A DNA stretch of 64,000 nt from Burkholderiales bacterium PBB2 (GCA_002255955.1 NKIM01000009.1:1-64000); one strand, 5' to 3'. Positions 36,997 to 44,360 are shown, numbered from the stretch's first letter. Notes: generated from the letters alone by a model not told the origin. Numbers and translations: made by a program.

Positions 36997-37025
36997 TTGA
37001 CGGACTCGTGAACACTCTTCACAAT
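36997..37025 (+). promoter_or_regulatory. Sigma70-type promoter facing the tRNA array
   Basis: TTGACG (-35), 17-base spacer, CACAAT (-10), 10 bases right of the operator. It points toward the tRNA array. It is predicted by eye only. Confidence 0.45.
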
Positions 37026-37220
37026 TCTTCTATTCGTTGATTCACCCCAACCCGCCAGATCTCATCATGCTCCGCACCGTCTCCATCGCCAACGCAACAC
37101 GACCCATGTCGGTCGAGATGGCTTTGTGCGTCGCTGCGGGTCGCCATGAGTTCGCGATGCCGCTCGCATTGAGCCTGCCGCGGCATGATCGATTTGAGGG
37201 TGACTCGCCGTTACCGGGAG

Positions 37221-37242
37221 GAACTTCAGCCTGCTGAAGTTC
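37221..37242. repeat. Perfect hairpin GAACTTCAG / CTGAAGTTC
   Basis: 9-bp arms with a 4-base CCTG loop, preceded by GGGAG. It lies 33 bases before a rho-independent terminator. The pair could form the body of a small RNA. Confidence 0.6.
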
Positions 37243-37274
37243 TTACATTCCAGGGATCCATCTCCGATCCCCTG

Positions 37275-37303
37275 AAGCCCGGTCTCCTGCAGGAACCGGG
37301 CTT
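37275..37303 (+). terminator. Rho-independent terminator before the tRNA array
   Basis: 9-bp stem AAGCCCGGT / ACCGGGCTT, 11-base loop, then TTTTTGTTT. It would end transcription from the promoter at 36997 unless antitermination occurs, so tRNA genes may have their own promoter. Confidence 0.85.
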
Positions 37304-37472
37304 TTTGTTTGGCTCTTGCGAATCGGATCGATGCCCTCTCGGGTGTGCCCGTGCACAAGCACCGGCCAGCTAGGTGTGCATGTGTGCCAAGCACGTTCTG
37401 CAGACGGAGCCGGCATGCAGCGATCTCGGCAACCATGTCGAGATCGCGTGCGGACACAGCCGAGAGTGCATG

Positions 37473-37549
37473 GCCTCGTTAGCTCAGCGGAGCAGAGCGC
37501 CGGTCTACGAAACCGGAGGCCGGAGGTTCGAATCCTCCACGAGGCGCCA
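37473..37549 (+). tRNA. tRNA-Arg (ACG), first gene of the array
   Basis: Acceptor GCCTCGT/ACGAGGC, anticodon stem CCGGT/ACCGG with loop CTACGAA (anticodon ACG), T-arm GGAGG TTCGAAT CCTCC, discriminator G and encoded CCA. All arms pair well. ACG tRNA-Arg is the species cut by colicin D in E. coli. Confidence 0.93.
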
Positions 37550-37561
37550 GTTTTCATTTCT

Positions 37562-37636
37562 GTCCCGTTGGACTTCCGGTGAGGTCCTCGGCCCTTCAAG
37601 CCGAAGAGGCGGGTTCAACTCCCGCACGGGATGCCA
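37562..37636 (+). tRNA. tRNA-Glu (UUC) with C33
   Basis: Acceptor GTCCCGT/ACGGGAT, D-stem GACT/GGTC, anticodon stem TCGGC/GCCGA, T-stem GCGGG/CCCGC, discriminator G and encoded CCA. The anticodon loop reads CCTTCAA, giving anticodon TTC but a C at position 33, where U is nearly invariant. The cloverleaf is otherwise sound. Confidence 0.75.
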
Positions 37637-37737
37637 AACCCAAGCCTGTCGTCGAGCTCTCGTTTCGATAGGCGCAAACCGGCCGCAAAGATTGGGCGGC
37701 GTCGGAACCCGTCACCGACAACCCTTGGGAGCACGAC

Positions 37738-37814
37738 CCGTGTGTGGCGCAAGTGGAAAGCGCAACTGCTTTGGGAGCAGAGGGTTGCAGGTTCGAGTCC
37801 TGCTGCACGGACCA
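37738..37814 (+). tRNA. tRNA-Pro (UGG)
   Basis: Acceptor CCGTGTG/TGCACGG (two wobble pairs), D-stem GCGC/GCGC, anticodon loop TTTGGGA (anticodon TGG with G37 as usual for Pro), T-arm GCAGG TTCGAGT CCTGC, discriminator A, encoded CCA. The outermost anticodon-stem pair is A-A. Confidence 0.88.
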
Positions 37815-37823
37815 GGAATACAT

Positions 37824-37899
37824 GTCGCCATAGCTCATCTGGAAGAGCGCCGGTCTGTCGAACCGGAGGTCGCGGGGTCAGGACCCGCTGGCGGCGCCA
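37824..37899 (+). tRNA. tRNA-Asp (GUC) with abnormal T-loop
   Basis: Acceptor GTCGCCA/TGGCGGC, D-stem GCTC/GAGC, anticodon stem CCGGT/ACCGG with loop CTGTCGA (anticodon GTC), T-stem GCGGG/CCCGC, discriminator G (normal for Asp), encoded CCA. The T-loop is GTCAGGA, so both T54 and A58, which normally form the T-loop reverse-Hoogsteen pair, are G. Confidence 0.8.
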
Positions 37900-37938
37900 A
37901 GTGAAACAAACGCAATGTGCCGAAACGTGTGTTTGGGT

Positions 37939-38011
37939 GTGGCCGTCGCCTAGCGGCCAAAGGCTCAAGGTTGTGACCCTTGCATCGCCGGTTCGAATCC
38001 GGCCGGTCACC
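37939..38011 (+). tRNA. tRNA-His (GUG) lacking an encoded G-1
   Basis: Acceptor GTGGCCG/CGGTCAC, D-stem GCCT/AGGC, anticodon stem CAAGG/CCTTG with loop TTGTGAC (anticodon GTG), T-arm GCCGG TTCGAAT CCGGC, discriminator C as in tRNA-His. The base before position 1 is T, not the G-1 that bacterial HisRS normally needs. The 3' end continues CCCCA, so CCA is offset by one base. Confidence 0.8.
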
Positions 38012-38057
38012 CCCAAGCACATGCCCTGTCGGAAGCTAAGTCAGAAGGAGAACTACT

Positions 38058-38263
38058 GTGAAGAAGATCAAGAGCGAAGCCAGCTTTTGAGGTCATGAGC
38101 AAGCGCCGCAAGGGCTTCCCCTCTGAGACTCAAGTCAAGCGAGGAGATCGCGTTGTTCGCGGCAACAAGGAGCTTCTCGAAAAGCTCGGTCGCAATGACC
38201 CGTGCCCTTGCGGATCAGGGAGGACGTTTCAAGCGCTGCTGCATGCATAGCGGCTGGTTTTGA
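38058..38263 (+). pseudogene. Frameshifted SEC-C motif protein
   Basis: Three frames together encode one small protein. A GTG at 38058 with AAGGAG upstream opens [10 protein letters not shown] and stops at 38088-38090. An ATG at 38095 opens [18 protein letters not shown] and runs to [12 protein letters not shown], the start of a zinc-binding SEC-C motif. The rest of the motif, [11 protein letters not shown], follows in the +1 frame to a stop at 38261-38263. Removing one base near 38085 and one near 38224 gives an intact protein of about 68 residues. It lies inside the tRNA array. Confidence 0.65.
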
Positions 38264-38320
38264 CGGCGTGAACCGCCATCACTACCAGCGTTGAGCAGCG
38301 CTGCCGCCCATTGGTCAGTC

Positions 38321-38388
38321 GTGGCGTAGTTCTGCTGGAAGAGCACTAAGCCTTGAATCCGCAGGGCGCAGCTTGGAGCCTCGCCGCC
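38321..38388 (+). other. Degenerate tRNA-like sequence
   Basis: GTGGCG can pair with CGCCGC across 68 bases, and a normal D-arm follows (GTTC/GAGC around TGCTGGAA). A CCTTGAA stretch lies where the anticodon loop should be, but anticodon and T-stems do not pair. It is probably a decayed array member. Confidence 0.3.
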
Positions 38389-38435
38389 TTCGCCGTTGAA
38401 TTTCAGTCGTGCCCAGTCGCAGAAAGGAGGACGCC

Positions 38436-38996
38436 ATGCACGATGTATTGCAGTTGGACATCACCGGCCAGCCCCAGGCCTGGATCTCGGTCGAGCAGGC
38501 GGCCGTCCATGTGGCCTCCCGCTCCGTGGCCTGGTCGCTCGGTGATACGCCGCTGGCCGTCCTGCGCGGCGGCATGAACGTCCACTCCGGCCTTCAGTCG
38601 AGGCTTGAAGTTCCAGCCATCCTGGCGTTGAGCGGCAGTTCGCGCTTGAACCTCTTCGAGCAAGAGCCGGGCTTCAACAAGCTCAAGCTGATCCGGCGCG
38701 ACCGACAGACCTGTGCCTACTGTGGCGAAGCGCATGACCTGCGCGAGCTCACGGTCGACCACATCCTGCCGGCCTCGCGTGGCGGCCCTCTCAGCTGGAT
38801 GAACACGGTCGCCGCCTGCCGCGCCTGCAATTCGCGCAAGGCCGACCGCACGCCGGAGGAGGCCAGGATGCCGCTGCTGTTCACGCCCTACGTGCCCAGC
38901 CGCTTCGAGGACTTCCTGCTCAAGGGCAGGCGGATTCGTGCGGACGTGCATGAGTGGCTGGCCGCACGGCTGCCAAAAGAATCGCGCCTGAGTTGA
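38436..38996 (+). CDS. HNH endonuclease
   Basis: A 186-residue protein. The C-terminal half is an HNH domain with zinc pairs CAYC (Cys93, Cys96) and CRAC (Cys128, Cys131), catalytic Asp108-His109 in LTVDHILPASRGG, and Asn123. An N-terminal domain of about 75 residues (LQLDITGQPQAWISVEQAA) has no known role. AAAGGAGG gives a very strong ribosome-binding site before ATG 38436. It sits between tRNA-like genes, so it may act on nucleic acid within this module or be a homing-type nuclease. Confidence 0.88.
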   Translation: MHDVLQLDITGQPQAWISVEQAAVHVASRSVAWSLGDTPLAVLRGGMNVHSGLQSRLEVPAILALSGSSRLNLFEQEPGFNKLKLIRRDRQTCAYCGEAHDLRELTVDHILPASRGGPLSWMNTVAACRACNSRKADRTPEEARMPLLFTPYVPSRFEDFLLKGRRIRADVHEWLAARLPKESRLS

Positions 38997-39104
38997 TCCA
39001 CGGGGTCGGCCCAGGTGCCAACAGATCTGCCTTGGAAGGCAGGGCTCACAGGTCGGGGGTACCACCCCACCGGTGCGCTGTGGCCGGGCCCGTCCCGTCG
39101 CTGC
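38997..39104 (+). other. Stretch with tRNA-like fragments
   Basis: Contains a perfect CTGCC / GGCAG stem around TTGGAA, like a shortened anticodon arm, and GGGG-TACCA-CCCC, like a decayed T-arm. No acceptor or D-arm pairing was found. Confidence 0.25.
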
Positions 39105-39137
39105 GGCGCATGCCGCTCTGCTGAAAGAGGCCGATAC

Positions 39138-39192
39138 GGTGAAGCACGGTTGTCCCGCAAGGGTCCGGGTTCGACTCCCGGTTTCGCCACCA
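39138..39192 (+). other. Mini tRNA-like element (acceptor plus T-arm)
   Basis: GGTGAAG pairs fully with TTTCGCC (one G-U and one G-T wobble), enclosing a perfect T-arm CCGGG TTCGACT CCCGG, discriminator A and encoded CCA, but only 18 bases replace the D and anticodon arms. An alternative 88-base class II fold from 39105 pairs worse. Confidence 0.4.
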
Positions 39193-39264
39193 CTGGATAG
39201 CTCAGTCGGGTAGAGCAACGGATTTGGAATCCGTGTGTCGTGGGTTCGACTCCCACTCCACAAA
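39191..39264 (+). tRNA. tRNA-like gene, anticodon UGG, decayed acceptor
   Basis: D-arm GCTC/GAGC, perfect anticodon stem ACGGA/TCCGT with loop TTTGGAA (anticodon TGG by position), and T-arm GTGGG TTCGACT CCCAC are intact. Only four acceptor pairs form (TGGA/TCCA), CCA is not encoded, and the 5' end overlaps the CCA of the preceding element. A37 is unusual for tRNA-Pro; it may derive from tRNA-Gln. Confidence 0.5.
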
Positions 39265-39519
39265 TGGCCTGTCACGCCAGTGAAAAACGGTCGAAAGACC
39301 ACCCAGCCGAACGTGCCGGTCTGCCTTCGGGTTTGAACGGCACCAGCGCGGCCACCTGTGCTTCGGGCACGCGGGGTCTGCGTCCACGGCCAGTCCGAGG
39401 TATGTCCAGGGAGGGCATGTCGACGACGCACCGTGGTACCCAGCCCCTGGCATCCGAGGTCCGTGTCCGCGTTGTAACGGCATCCTATTTGAAACACACG
39501 CTGCAACAAGGAGAACACC

Positions 39520-40656
39520 ATGACGATCAAGCGTGTCAATGTGAAGAAGAACGAGCGCGGCCTGCTGCTGCGCAATGGCGACTTCGAGCGTGTGCTGCAA
39601 CCCGGCACACACTGGCTCCTGTCTGGACTGGATCGGCTTCAGGTCGAACTGGTCGCCATCGGAGCTCCGGCTTTCGTGCACCCGCTGACTGACTACTTGC
39701 TGGCCAAGGAGCCGGCGGTGGTCGAGACCGAGTTCGTTCGTGTCGAGTTGAATGCGACGCAGGTCGGCCTGCGCAGCGAAAACGGTGTGCTGGTCGAGCT
39801 GCTGCCGCCTGAAACCCGCCGGCTGTACTGGAAGGGCTTGGTGGATGTGCAGGTTGAGGTGATCGACCTGGCCAGCACCACAGAACTGTCGCCTGCGCTC
39901 ACTGCCCGCCTGCTGCAGACTCAGCTGCGTCCGCGCAGCATCATCGGCTTGGCTGGTGTGTTGCAGGTGGTCGTGCCGGAACACGGCGCGGGCATTCTGT
40001 GGGTCGACGGCAAGATCGAGCGCTTGCTCGGTGCGGGTTCGTTCGCCTTCTGGAAGTTCAACCGCAGTGTGAACGTGGAGCTGGTGGACCTGCGCTTGCA
40101 GTCCGTTGAAGTCACGGGCCAGGAAATCCTGACCCGAGACAAAGTGGCGCTGCGACTCAATCTCTCGGCCACCTGGCGCTATTCGGACGTGCTCAGCGCC
40201 TACAAGGCGCTGGCCAAGCCGGCCGAGCACCTGTACCGCGAACTGCAACTCGGCCTACGCGCCGCGGTGGGTACGCGCTCGCTCGATGAGCTGCTCGAGA
40301 ACAAGAGCGTCATCGACGAAGTCGTGACCGCGCAGGTGAAGGACAAGCTCGCCGCTCTCGGGCTCGAGCTGACCAGCGTTGGCGTCAAGGACATCGTGCT
40401 GCCGGGCGAGATGAAGACCATCCTCGCTCAGGTGGTGGAGGCCGGGAAAGCGGCCGAAGCCAACGTGATCCGCCGCCGCGAGGAAACCGCTGCAACGCGC
40501 TCGCTGCTGAACACCGCCAAGGTGATGGAGGACAACCCCGTCGCTCTGCGCCTCAAGGAACTGGAAACCCTGGAGCGTGTGGCGGAACGCATTGACAAGA
40601 TCTCCGTCTTCGGAGGTCTGGATCAGGTGCTCAACGGGCTCGTGAAGCTGCGCTGA
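39520..40656 (+). CDS. SPFH/Band-7 (slipin) family protein
   Basis: A 378-residue protein. Its core is an SPFH domain (VNVELVDLRLQSVEVTGQEILTRDKVALRLNLSATWRY), followed by DVLSAYKALAKPAEHLYREL and the helical GLELTSVGVKDIVLPGEMK region. The C-terminus is a long helix (EAGKAAEANVIRRREETAATRS). An extra N-terminal part repeats an SPFH-like strand pattern (NERGLLLRNGDFERVLQPG). No transmembrane helix is visible, unlike classical slipins. AAGGAG precedes the ATG. It lies 66 bases before rtcB; SPFH proteins with RtcB are a known association in RNA-repair operons. Confidence 0.85.
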   Translation: MTIKRVNVKKNERGLLLRNGDFERVLQPGTHWLLSGLDRLQVELVAIGAPAFVHPLTDYLLAKEPAVVETEFVRVELNATQVGLRSENGVLVELLPPETRRLYWKGLVDVQVEVIDLASTTELSPALTARLLQTQLRPRSIIGLAGVLQVVVPEHGAGILWVDGKIERLLGAGSFAFWKFNRSVNVELVDLRLQSVEVTGQEILTRDKVALRLNLSATWRYSDVLSAYKALAKPAEHLYRELQLGLRAAVGTRSLDELLENKSVIDEVVTAQVKDKLAALGLELTSVGVKDIVLPGEMKTILAQVVEAGKAAEANVIRRREETAATRSLLNTAKVMEDNPVALRLKELETLERVAERIDKISVFGGLDQVLNGLVKLR

Positions 40657-40722
40657 TCGCCAGCCCCGGCTGGACGTAACTTGAATCTCCTCCGGCCGGG
40701 GCTCTACATTGGAAACAAGATC

Positions 40723-41949
40723 ATGGAACAAGAACAAACTCAACATATCCACGAGGACGTCCCCGGCGGCGTTCCGCTGAAGATGTGGACGCGTGGCGTG
40801 CCTATCGAGCCCGAAGCGAAGCGCCAACTCACCAACGCGGCACGCCTGCCCATCGTTTTCAAGCACGTGGCTGCGATGCCGGACGTGCACTTCGGCATCG
40901 GGGCCACCGTAGGCTCGGTCATCCCGACCATCAAGGCAATCATCCCGGCGGCTGTGGGCGTGGACATCGGCTGCGGCATGATGGCCTGCAAGACCACGTT
41001 GCGCGCTGAGGACCTGCCAGACAACCTCGCCCCACTGCGCGCGGCGATTGAACGTGCGGTGCCGCATGGACGCGCGCCAGGCAACCGTGACCCGGGAGCC
41101 TGGCAGAAGCCGCCAGGTTCAGTGGACACGGCCTGGTCGCAGCTGGAGCCCGAGTTCAAGGAACTCTGCCGCAGCTATCCCAAGCTGGAGAAAACCAACC
41201 ACCACAAGCATCTGGGCACGCTCGGAAGCGGCAATCACTTCATCGAGGTCTGCCTCGACGAAGAAGGCGCGGTCTGGTTCATGCTGCACTCGGGCTCGCG
41301 AGGCGTAGGCAATGCCATCGGCACCATGTTCATCGAACTGGCCAAGAAGGACGCGATGCGCCACCAGGCCAATCTGCCGGATCGCGACCTGGCCTACTTT
41401 GAGGAAGGCAGCCGCTACTTCGGCGACTACGTGCGCGCCGTGAGCTGGGCACAGAAGTACGCCGCGATGAACCGCGAGGTCATGATGCGCCGCGTGATCG
41501 AAGCAGCGAAGACCGTGCTGCACAAGAACTTCCAGAGCCACATCGAGGCGGTGAACTGCCACCACAACTATGTGCAACGCGAGCAGCACTTTGGCGAGGA
41601 CGTATTCGTCACCCGCAAGGGCGCCGTGAGTGCCAAGGCCGGCCAACTGGGGATCATCCCAGGCAGCATGGGCGCACGCAGCTTCATCGTGCGTGGCAAG
41701 GGCAATCCGGAGTCTTTCGAATCCTGCTCACATGGCGCCGGCCGTGTCATGAGCCGTGGAGATGCCAAACGCAGCTTCACCTTGGCCGACCATCGTGCCG
41801 CCACTGAAGGTGTGGAATGCCGCAAGGACAAGGACGTGCTTGACGAGACGCCTGCGGCCTACAAGGACATCGACGCGGTCATGGCCGCACAGGCAGACCT
41901 GGTCGACGTGGTGCACACGCTGAAGCAGGTGGTTTGTGTGAAGGGCTGA
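40723..41949 (+). CDS. rtcB: RtcB RNA ligase
   Basis: A 408-residue RNA ligase that joins 2',3'-cyclic phosphate (or 3'-phosphate) ends to 5'-OH ends using GTP and Mn2+, repairing or splicing tRNA. Key residues are present: Asp81 and Cys84 in VGVDIGCG (metal), GTLGSGNHFIEV, LHSGSRG, and the guanylylated His337 in SCSHGAGR. The length equals that of E. coli RtcB. ATG 40723 gives the usual start; the TTG at 40681 would add 14 unlikely residues. No rtcA or rtcR is in the window. Its place behind a tRNA array and SPFH gene suggests repair of cleaved tRNA. Confidence 0.96.
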   Translation: MEQEQTQHIHEDVPGGVPLKMWTRGVPIEPEAKRQLTNAARLPIVFKHVAAMPDVHFGIGATVGSVIPTIKAIIPAAVGVDIGCGMMACKTTLRAEDLPDNLAPLRAAIERAVPHGRAPGNRDPGAWQKPPGSVDTAWSQLEPEFKELCRSYPKLEKTNHHKHLGTLGSGNHFIEVCLDEEGAVWFMLHSGSRGVGNAIGTMFIELAKKDAMRHQANLPDRDLAYFEEGSRYFGDYVRAVSWAQKYAAMNREVMMRRVIEAAKTVLHKNFQSHIEAVNCHHNYVQREQHFGEDVFVTRKGAVSAKAGQLGIIPGSMGARSFIVRGKGNPESFESCSHGAGRVMSRGDAKRSFTLADHRAATEGVECRKDKDVLDETPAAYKDIDAVMAAQADLVDVVHTLKQVVCVKG

Positions 41950-42058
41950 GCTTCTTGGGTTGATCGATACCACCATGCTGACGTAAAGGGCGGTCTACCC
42001 GAGCTAGGCCGAAGTCGGGCATGCGTCAAGGAATCGGTGCAGGCCGGAAGTCGGCTTT

Positions 42059-42114
42059 AGGCTGGTTGCTGCCGCTCACGGTAGACATGTGGGGGGCAGC
42101 ACTGTGCCCAAAGC
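42059..42114 (+). repeat. Imperfect inverted repeat, left copy
   Basis: AGGCTGGTTGCTGCCGCTC, a 25-base gap, then TGTGCCCAAAGC. The reverse complement of 45719-45774 shows the same two blocks (one mismatch in the first, none in the second) with the same 25-base gap. The copies bracket a five-gene block of different composition. Confidence 0.75.
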
Positions 42115-42192
42115 GGAAAGTCGCTGAACCTCAGCAACAGGCTGGCCAGAGTCATTCGCGCTTGGCGAACTGAGCGGCAGGTTCGATCGACA

Positions 42193-42209
42193 CCGGCCGT
42201 TCGACCGAC
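42193..42209 (+). repeat. 17-bp direct repeat, left copy
   Basis: CCGGCCGTTCGACCGAC; the right copy at 45587-45603 differs at one base. The repeats have the same orientation. Confidence 0.5.
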
Positions 42210-42561
42210 GGCTGCCTGTATGTCTGCTGCACCTCTGAGACCGGGTATTCGATCAACCGCGGGCCCCGTCAGATCTTGAACGACCGGTCCGGCCGTCGGC
42301 GACTAGGCAGTGCCGCCCCACTGCCATCAGTCATTTGGGGATGATGGGCAGCAGCAGTGCAGCGTTGTCAGTCACTCATTCCGGCAGGCCTCACTGACGG
42401 TCTTAGTCCCAAAGCGTTCTTCAGCTAGACATCAGCATTTACCCCACCAACAGAATTAAGGATGCCCACTCTCCAGGCCTCTGGCACGCTGCGAAGCCAA
42501 TTGGTTCGAATCAGCATTTTGTACGTTCGGAGTTTGGTATGAATACTCTACTGCGACAAGG

Positions 42562-42990
42562 ATGCAAAGAGTTCTTTTCCGTTTGAGGGCATGGATGGTT
42601 CATTGGAATTCATGCGGCTGCCGTGCCTTCCCCGTTCTGCGCATTGCTTTGCTGGTGCTTGGCTCAAGCTGGTTAGCAGCGTGCACATCGATCCATGTAG
42701 AAGGTGCCGGTGCAGTCACCAATCGATGGGCCTTTGCACCTATTGCGATCCATCCTGCAGAAGGAAGCTCCGTCACAGTTATTAGGTCAAAGGGGTTTGG
42801 ATGGGTGCCTCATGGAGACGGCGTCACGCTTGGCTACCACAAAGAGCTACGCGTCATGGTGTCAAACCCAGATGCCTGTCAAGTGTTCATTCTGGAGCCT
42901 GATTCGAGCACGAAAGACTTTGAGCGGCTCATTGAAGTTCTGAAGGCGGCGGGCATGAGCCTCTGCAGCATTACAAAGGAGGCGAAATGA
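42562..42990 (+). CDS. Small lipoprotein of unknown function
   Basis: A 142-residue protein with a lipoprotein signal (RIALLVLGSSWLAACTS, lipobox LAAC near residue 41). The mature part begins IHVEGAGAVTNRWAFAPI and is otherwise unfamiliar. The long N-terminus suggests the true start may be the ATG at 42595, which has GAGG upstream. It overlaps the next lipoprotein gene by 4 bases. Codon use is visibly less GC-rich than in the chromosome around it. Confidence 0.6.
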   Translation: MQRVLFRLRAWMVHWNSCGCRAFPVLRIALLVLGSSWLAACTSIHVEGAGAVTNRWAFAPIAIHPAEGSSVTVIRSKGFGWVPHGDGVTLGYHKELRVMVSNPDACQVFILEPDSSTKDFERLIEVLKAAGMSLCSITKEAK

Positions 42991-43877
42991 AAAACACTTT
43001 GCGCGTGATGATGCTCGGCTCAAGCATCTGTCTTTCCGGATGTGGGGCTCTACAGCAAGCTCCGCTCGTATACGCATCGAAGGTGTCTGTGGGCATCGAC
43101 GCCGCCGCGACGTCTACCGAAAGCCCTGGCTTCAGCATAAACGTGGGCTACAAGCAGGTGGACACGGCGTATGTTCCTGTTGCCGTAGCCAGGGATTGCA
43201 AGCCAGGCGCAGATCAACCCTGCAAGGATAAAGTTTTTGAAATTGTTCCCCTCAGTGGCAACAACGACATCATCGGCAAGACAAAGGTGTCGGAACAGGC
43301 GCTCGCAGATGCCAAGGCGACGATTGACCTTGCCTCAAAGGATGTCGAGCGCAGTCGCTCGAAGCTAGAGGAGGCGCAAGTTGATGCCACCGCGAAAAAC
43401 AAGGCACGTGACGTGGCCAAGAGTACCGCAGACACTGCGGCCGAAGCGGACAAGCCTGCGACTGCTGAATTAGCGAAGAAGGCTCAGAGCGCTGCCGAGA
43501 TTGCGCAAACAACTCTGGTGGGCGCACAGCGTGCGTTTGAAGCGGCGCAAACAAAGCTTGGAGAAGCCGGAACCGCCTATTCGAAACTGACATCGCCTCC
43601 TTCGCTAGACAGCACGAATCAGAGAAAAGATGCATTTTCTGTCTATGGAAGTTTTGATGGAAAGACCAAGAACACTGCTGGCAAGGAGAGTGTGTCCGTG
43701 GGGTTGGACCTTGGTCGGACTTTCTCAACAGGCGTTGCATCCCAGAATTTAACGGAGGGGGTTCGTAGTGCAGCATGTCTTGATTCGGCCGCACGAATTC
43801 TTGATAAGGCCGCAGACAAGGCGGATGCGGCGCTCCTCAAGTCCCTCGTAGCACTTTGCGAAGCCCGCGCTCGGTGA
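42987..43877 (+). CDS. Coiled-coil lipoprotein of unknown function
   Basis: A 296-residue protein with lipobox LSGC near residue 18. A strand-rich segment (KVSVGIDAAATSTESPGFSINVGYKQVDTAYVPVAVAR) is followed by an Ala/Lys/Glu-rich coiled coil (about residues 95-205) and a second strand-rich part (DAFSVYGSFDGKTK; ESVSVGLDLGRTFSTG). The two strand-rich halves could form one beta domain split by the coil. No family is recognised. It is translationally coupled to the preceding lipoprotein gene. Confidence 0.65.
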   Translation: MKNTLRVMMLGSSICLSGCGALQQAPLVYASKVSVGIDAAATSTESPGFSINVGYKQVDTAYVPVAVARDCKPGADQPCKDKVFEIVPLSGNNDIIGKTKVSEQALADAKATIDLASKDVERSRSKLEEAQVDATAKNKARDVAKSTADTAAEADKPATAELAKKAQSAAEIAQTTLVGAQRAFEAAQTKLGEAGTAYSKLTSPPSLDSTNQRKDAFSVYGSFDGKTKNTAGKESVSVGLDLGRTFSTGVASQNLTEGVRSAACLDSAARILDKAADKADAALLKSLVALCEARAR

Positions 43878-43901
43878 TCCTTGTCCCAAGGGGAGGTATA
43901 G

Positions 43902-44360
43902 ATGGCACGTATGTTGACTCAAAACTTCTCGCTGGACGAGTTCGTATTTAGTCAAACGGCTGCGCGCCTTGGCCTCGATAACACAGCTGACGTGACGGTG
44001 CTACGAAATCTGCAGCGTCTGGCTGGTACGCTTGAGGAGGTTCGCTCAAGACTTGGTGATGTCGCTATCCTTGTGAGCAGCGGCTACCGCTCGCCGGCGC
44101 TAAACAAGGCTGTTAAGGGTGCAAAGAATAGTGCTCATTTGAGCGGACTAGCAGTTGACTTCACTGCACCCCGTTTTGGCACAGTTCTTCAGACTGCTAA
44201 AGCTGTTGCGGCCAGCGATATCGCGTACGACCAAGTGATCTACGAGTTCGGTCGTTGGGTACACCTTGGCTTGGCGCCAGAAGGCGAAATTGTGCGACGT
44301 GAAAACTTGTCAATCATGGTCGCCGGACAGTATTTTAATGGCCTCAGGAATGTGGCTTGA
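43902..44360 (+). CDS. M15 family (phage-type) peptidoglycan peptidase
   Basis: A 152-residue protein. The M15 motifs are SSGYRSPALNKAVKG, then SAHLSGLAVDF with zinc ligands His79 and Asp86, then WVHLGL with His121. These match Peptidase_M15 endolysins and D-Ala-D-Ala carboxypeptidases of phage and islands. No signal peptide is seen, as for endolysins. GGGAGG precedes the ATG. It lies 24 bases after the coiled-coil lipoprotein gene. Confidence 0.85.
   Translation: MARMLTQNFSLDEFVFSQTAARLGLDNTADVTVLRNLQRLAGTLEEVRSRLGDVAILVSSGYRSPALNKAVKGAKNSAHLSGLAVDFTAPRFGTVLQTAKAVAASDIAYDQVIYEFGRWVHLGLAPEGEIVRRENLSIMVAGQYFNGLRNVA

Larger units (their letters stand above)
37026..37472 (+). other. Leader region before the tRNA array
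   Basis: No gene is well supported. It carries a 9-bp perfect hairpin (37221-37242) and a terminator (37275-37303), a layout suggestive of a small transcribed leader or RNA. A 66-codon frame at 37037 (TTG) or 37067 (ATG) has no ribosome-binding site and no recognisable sequence. Confidence 0.35.
41950..42561. other. Noncoding region after rtcB
   Basis: No gene is supported in about 610 bases. It holds one copy of a 56-bp inverted repeat (42059-42114) and a 17-bp motif (42193-42209) that recurs at 45587-45603. Base composition falls toward the right. Confidence 0.6.

Noticed and set aside
37037-37237. 66-codon frame upstream of the tRNA array
   Set aside because: TTG or unsupported ATG start, no ribosome-binding site and no recognisable sequence; it overlaps a hairpin and ends before a terminator.
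37400-39270. CRISPR-like array suggested by repeated GC-rich units
   Set aside because: The units are tRNA genes with different sequences; no regular repeat and spacer pattern and no cas genes.
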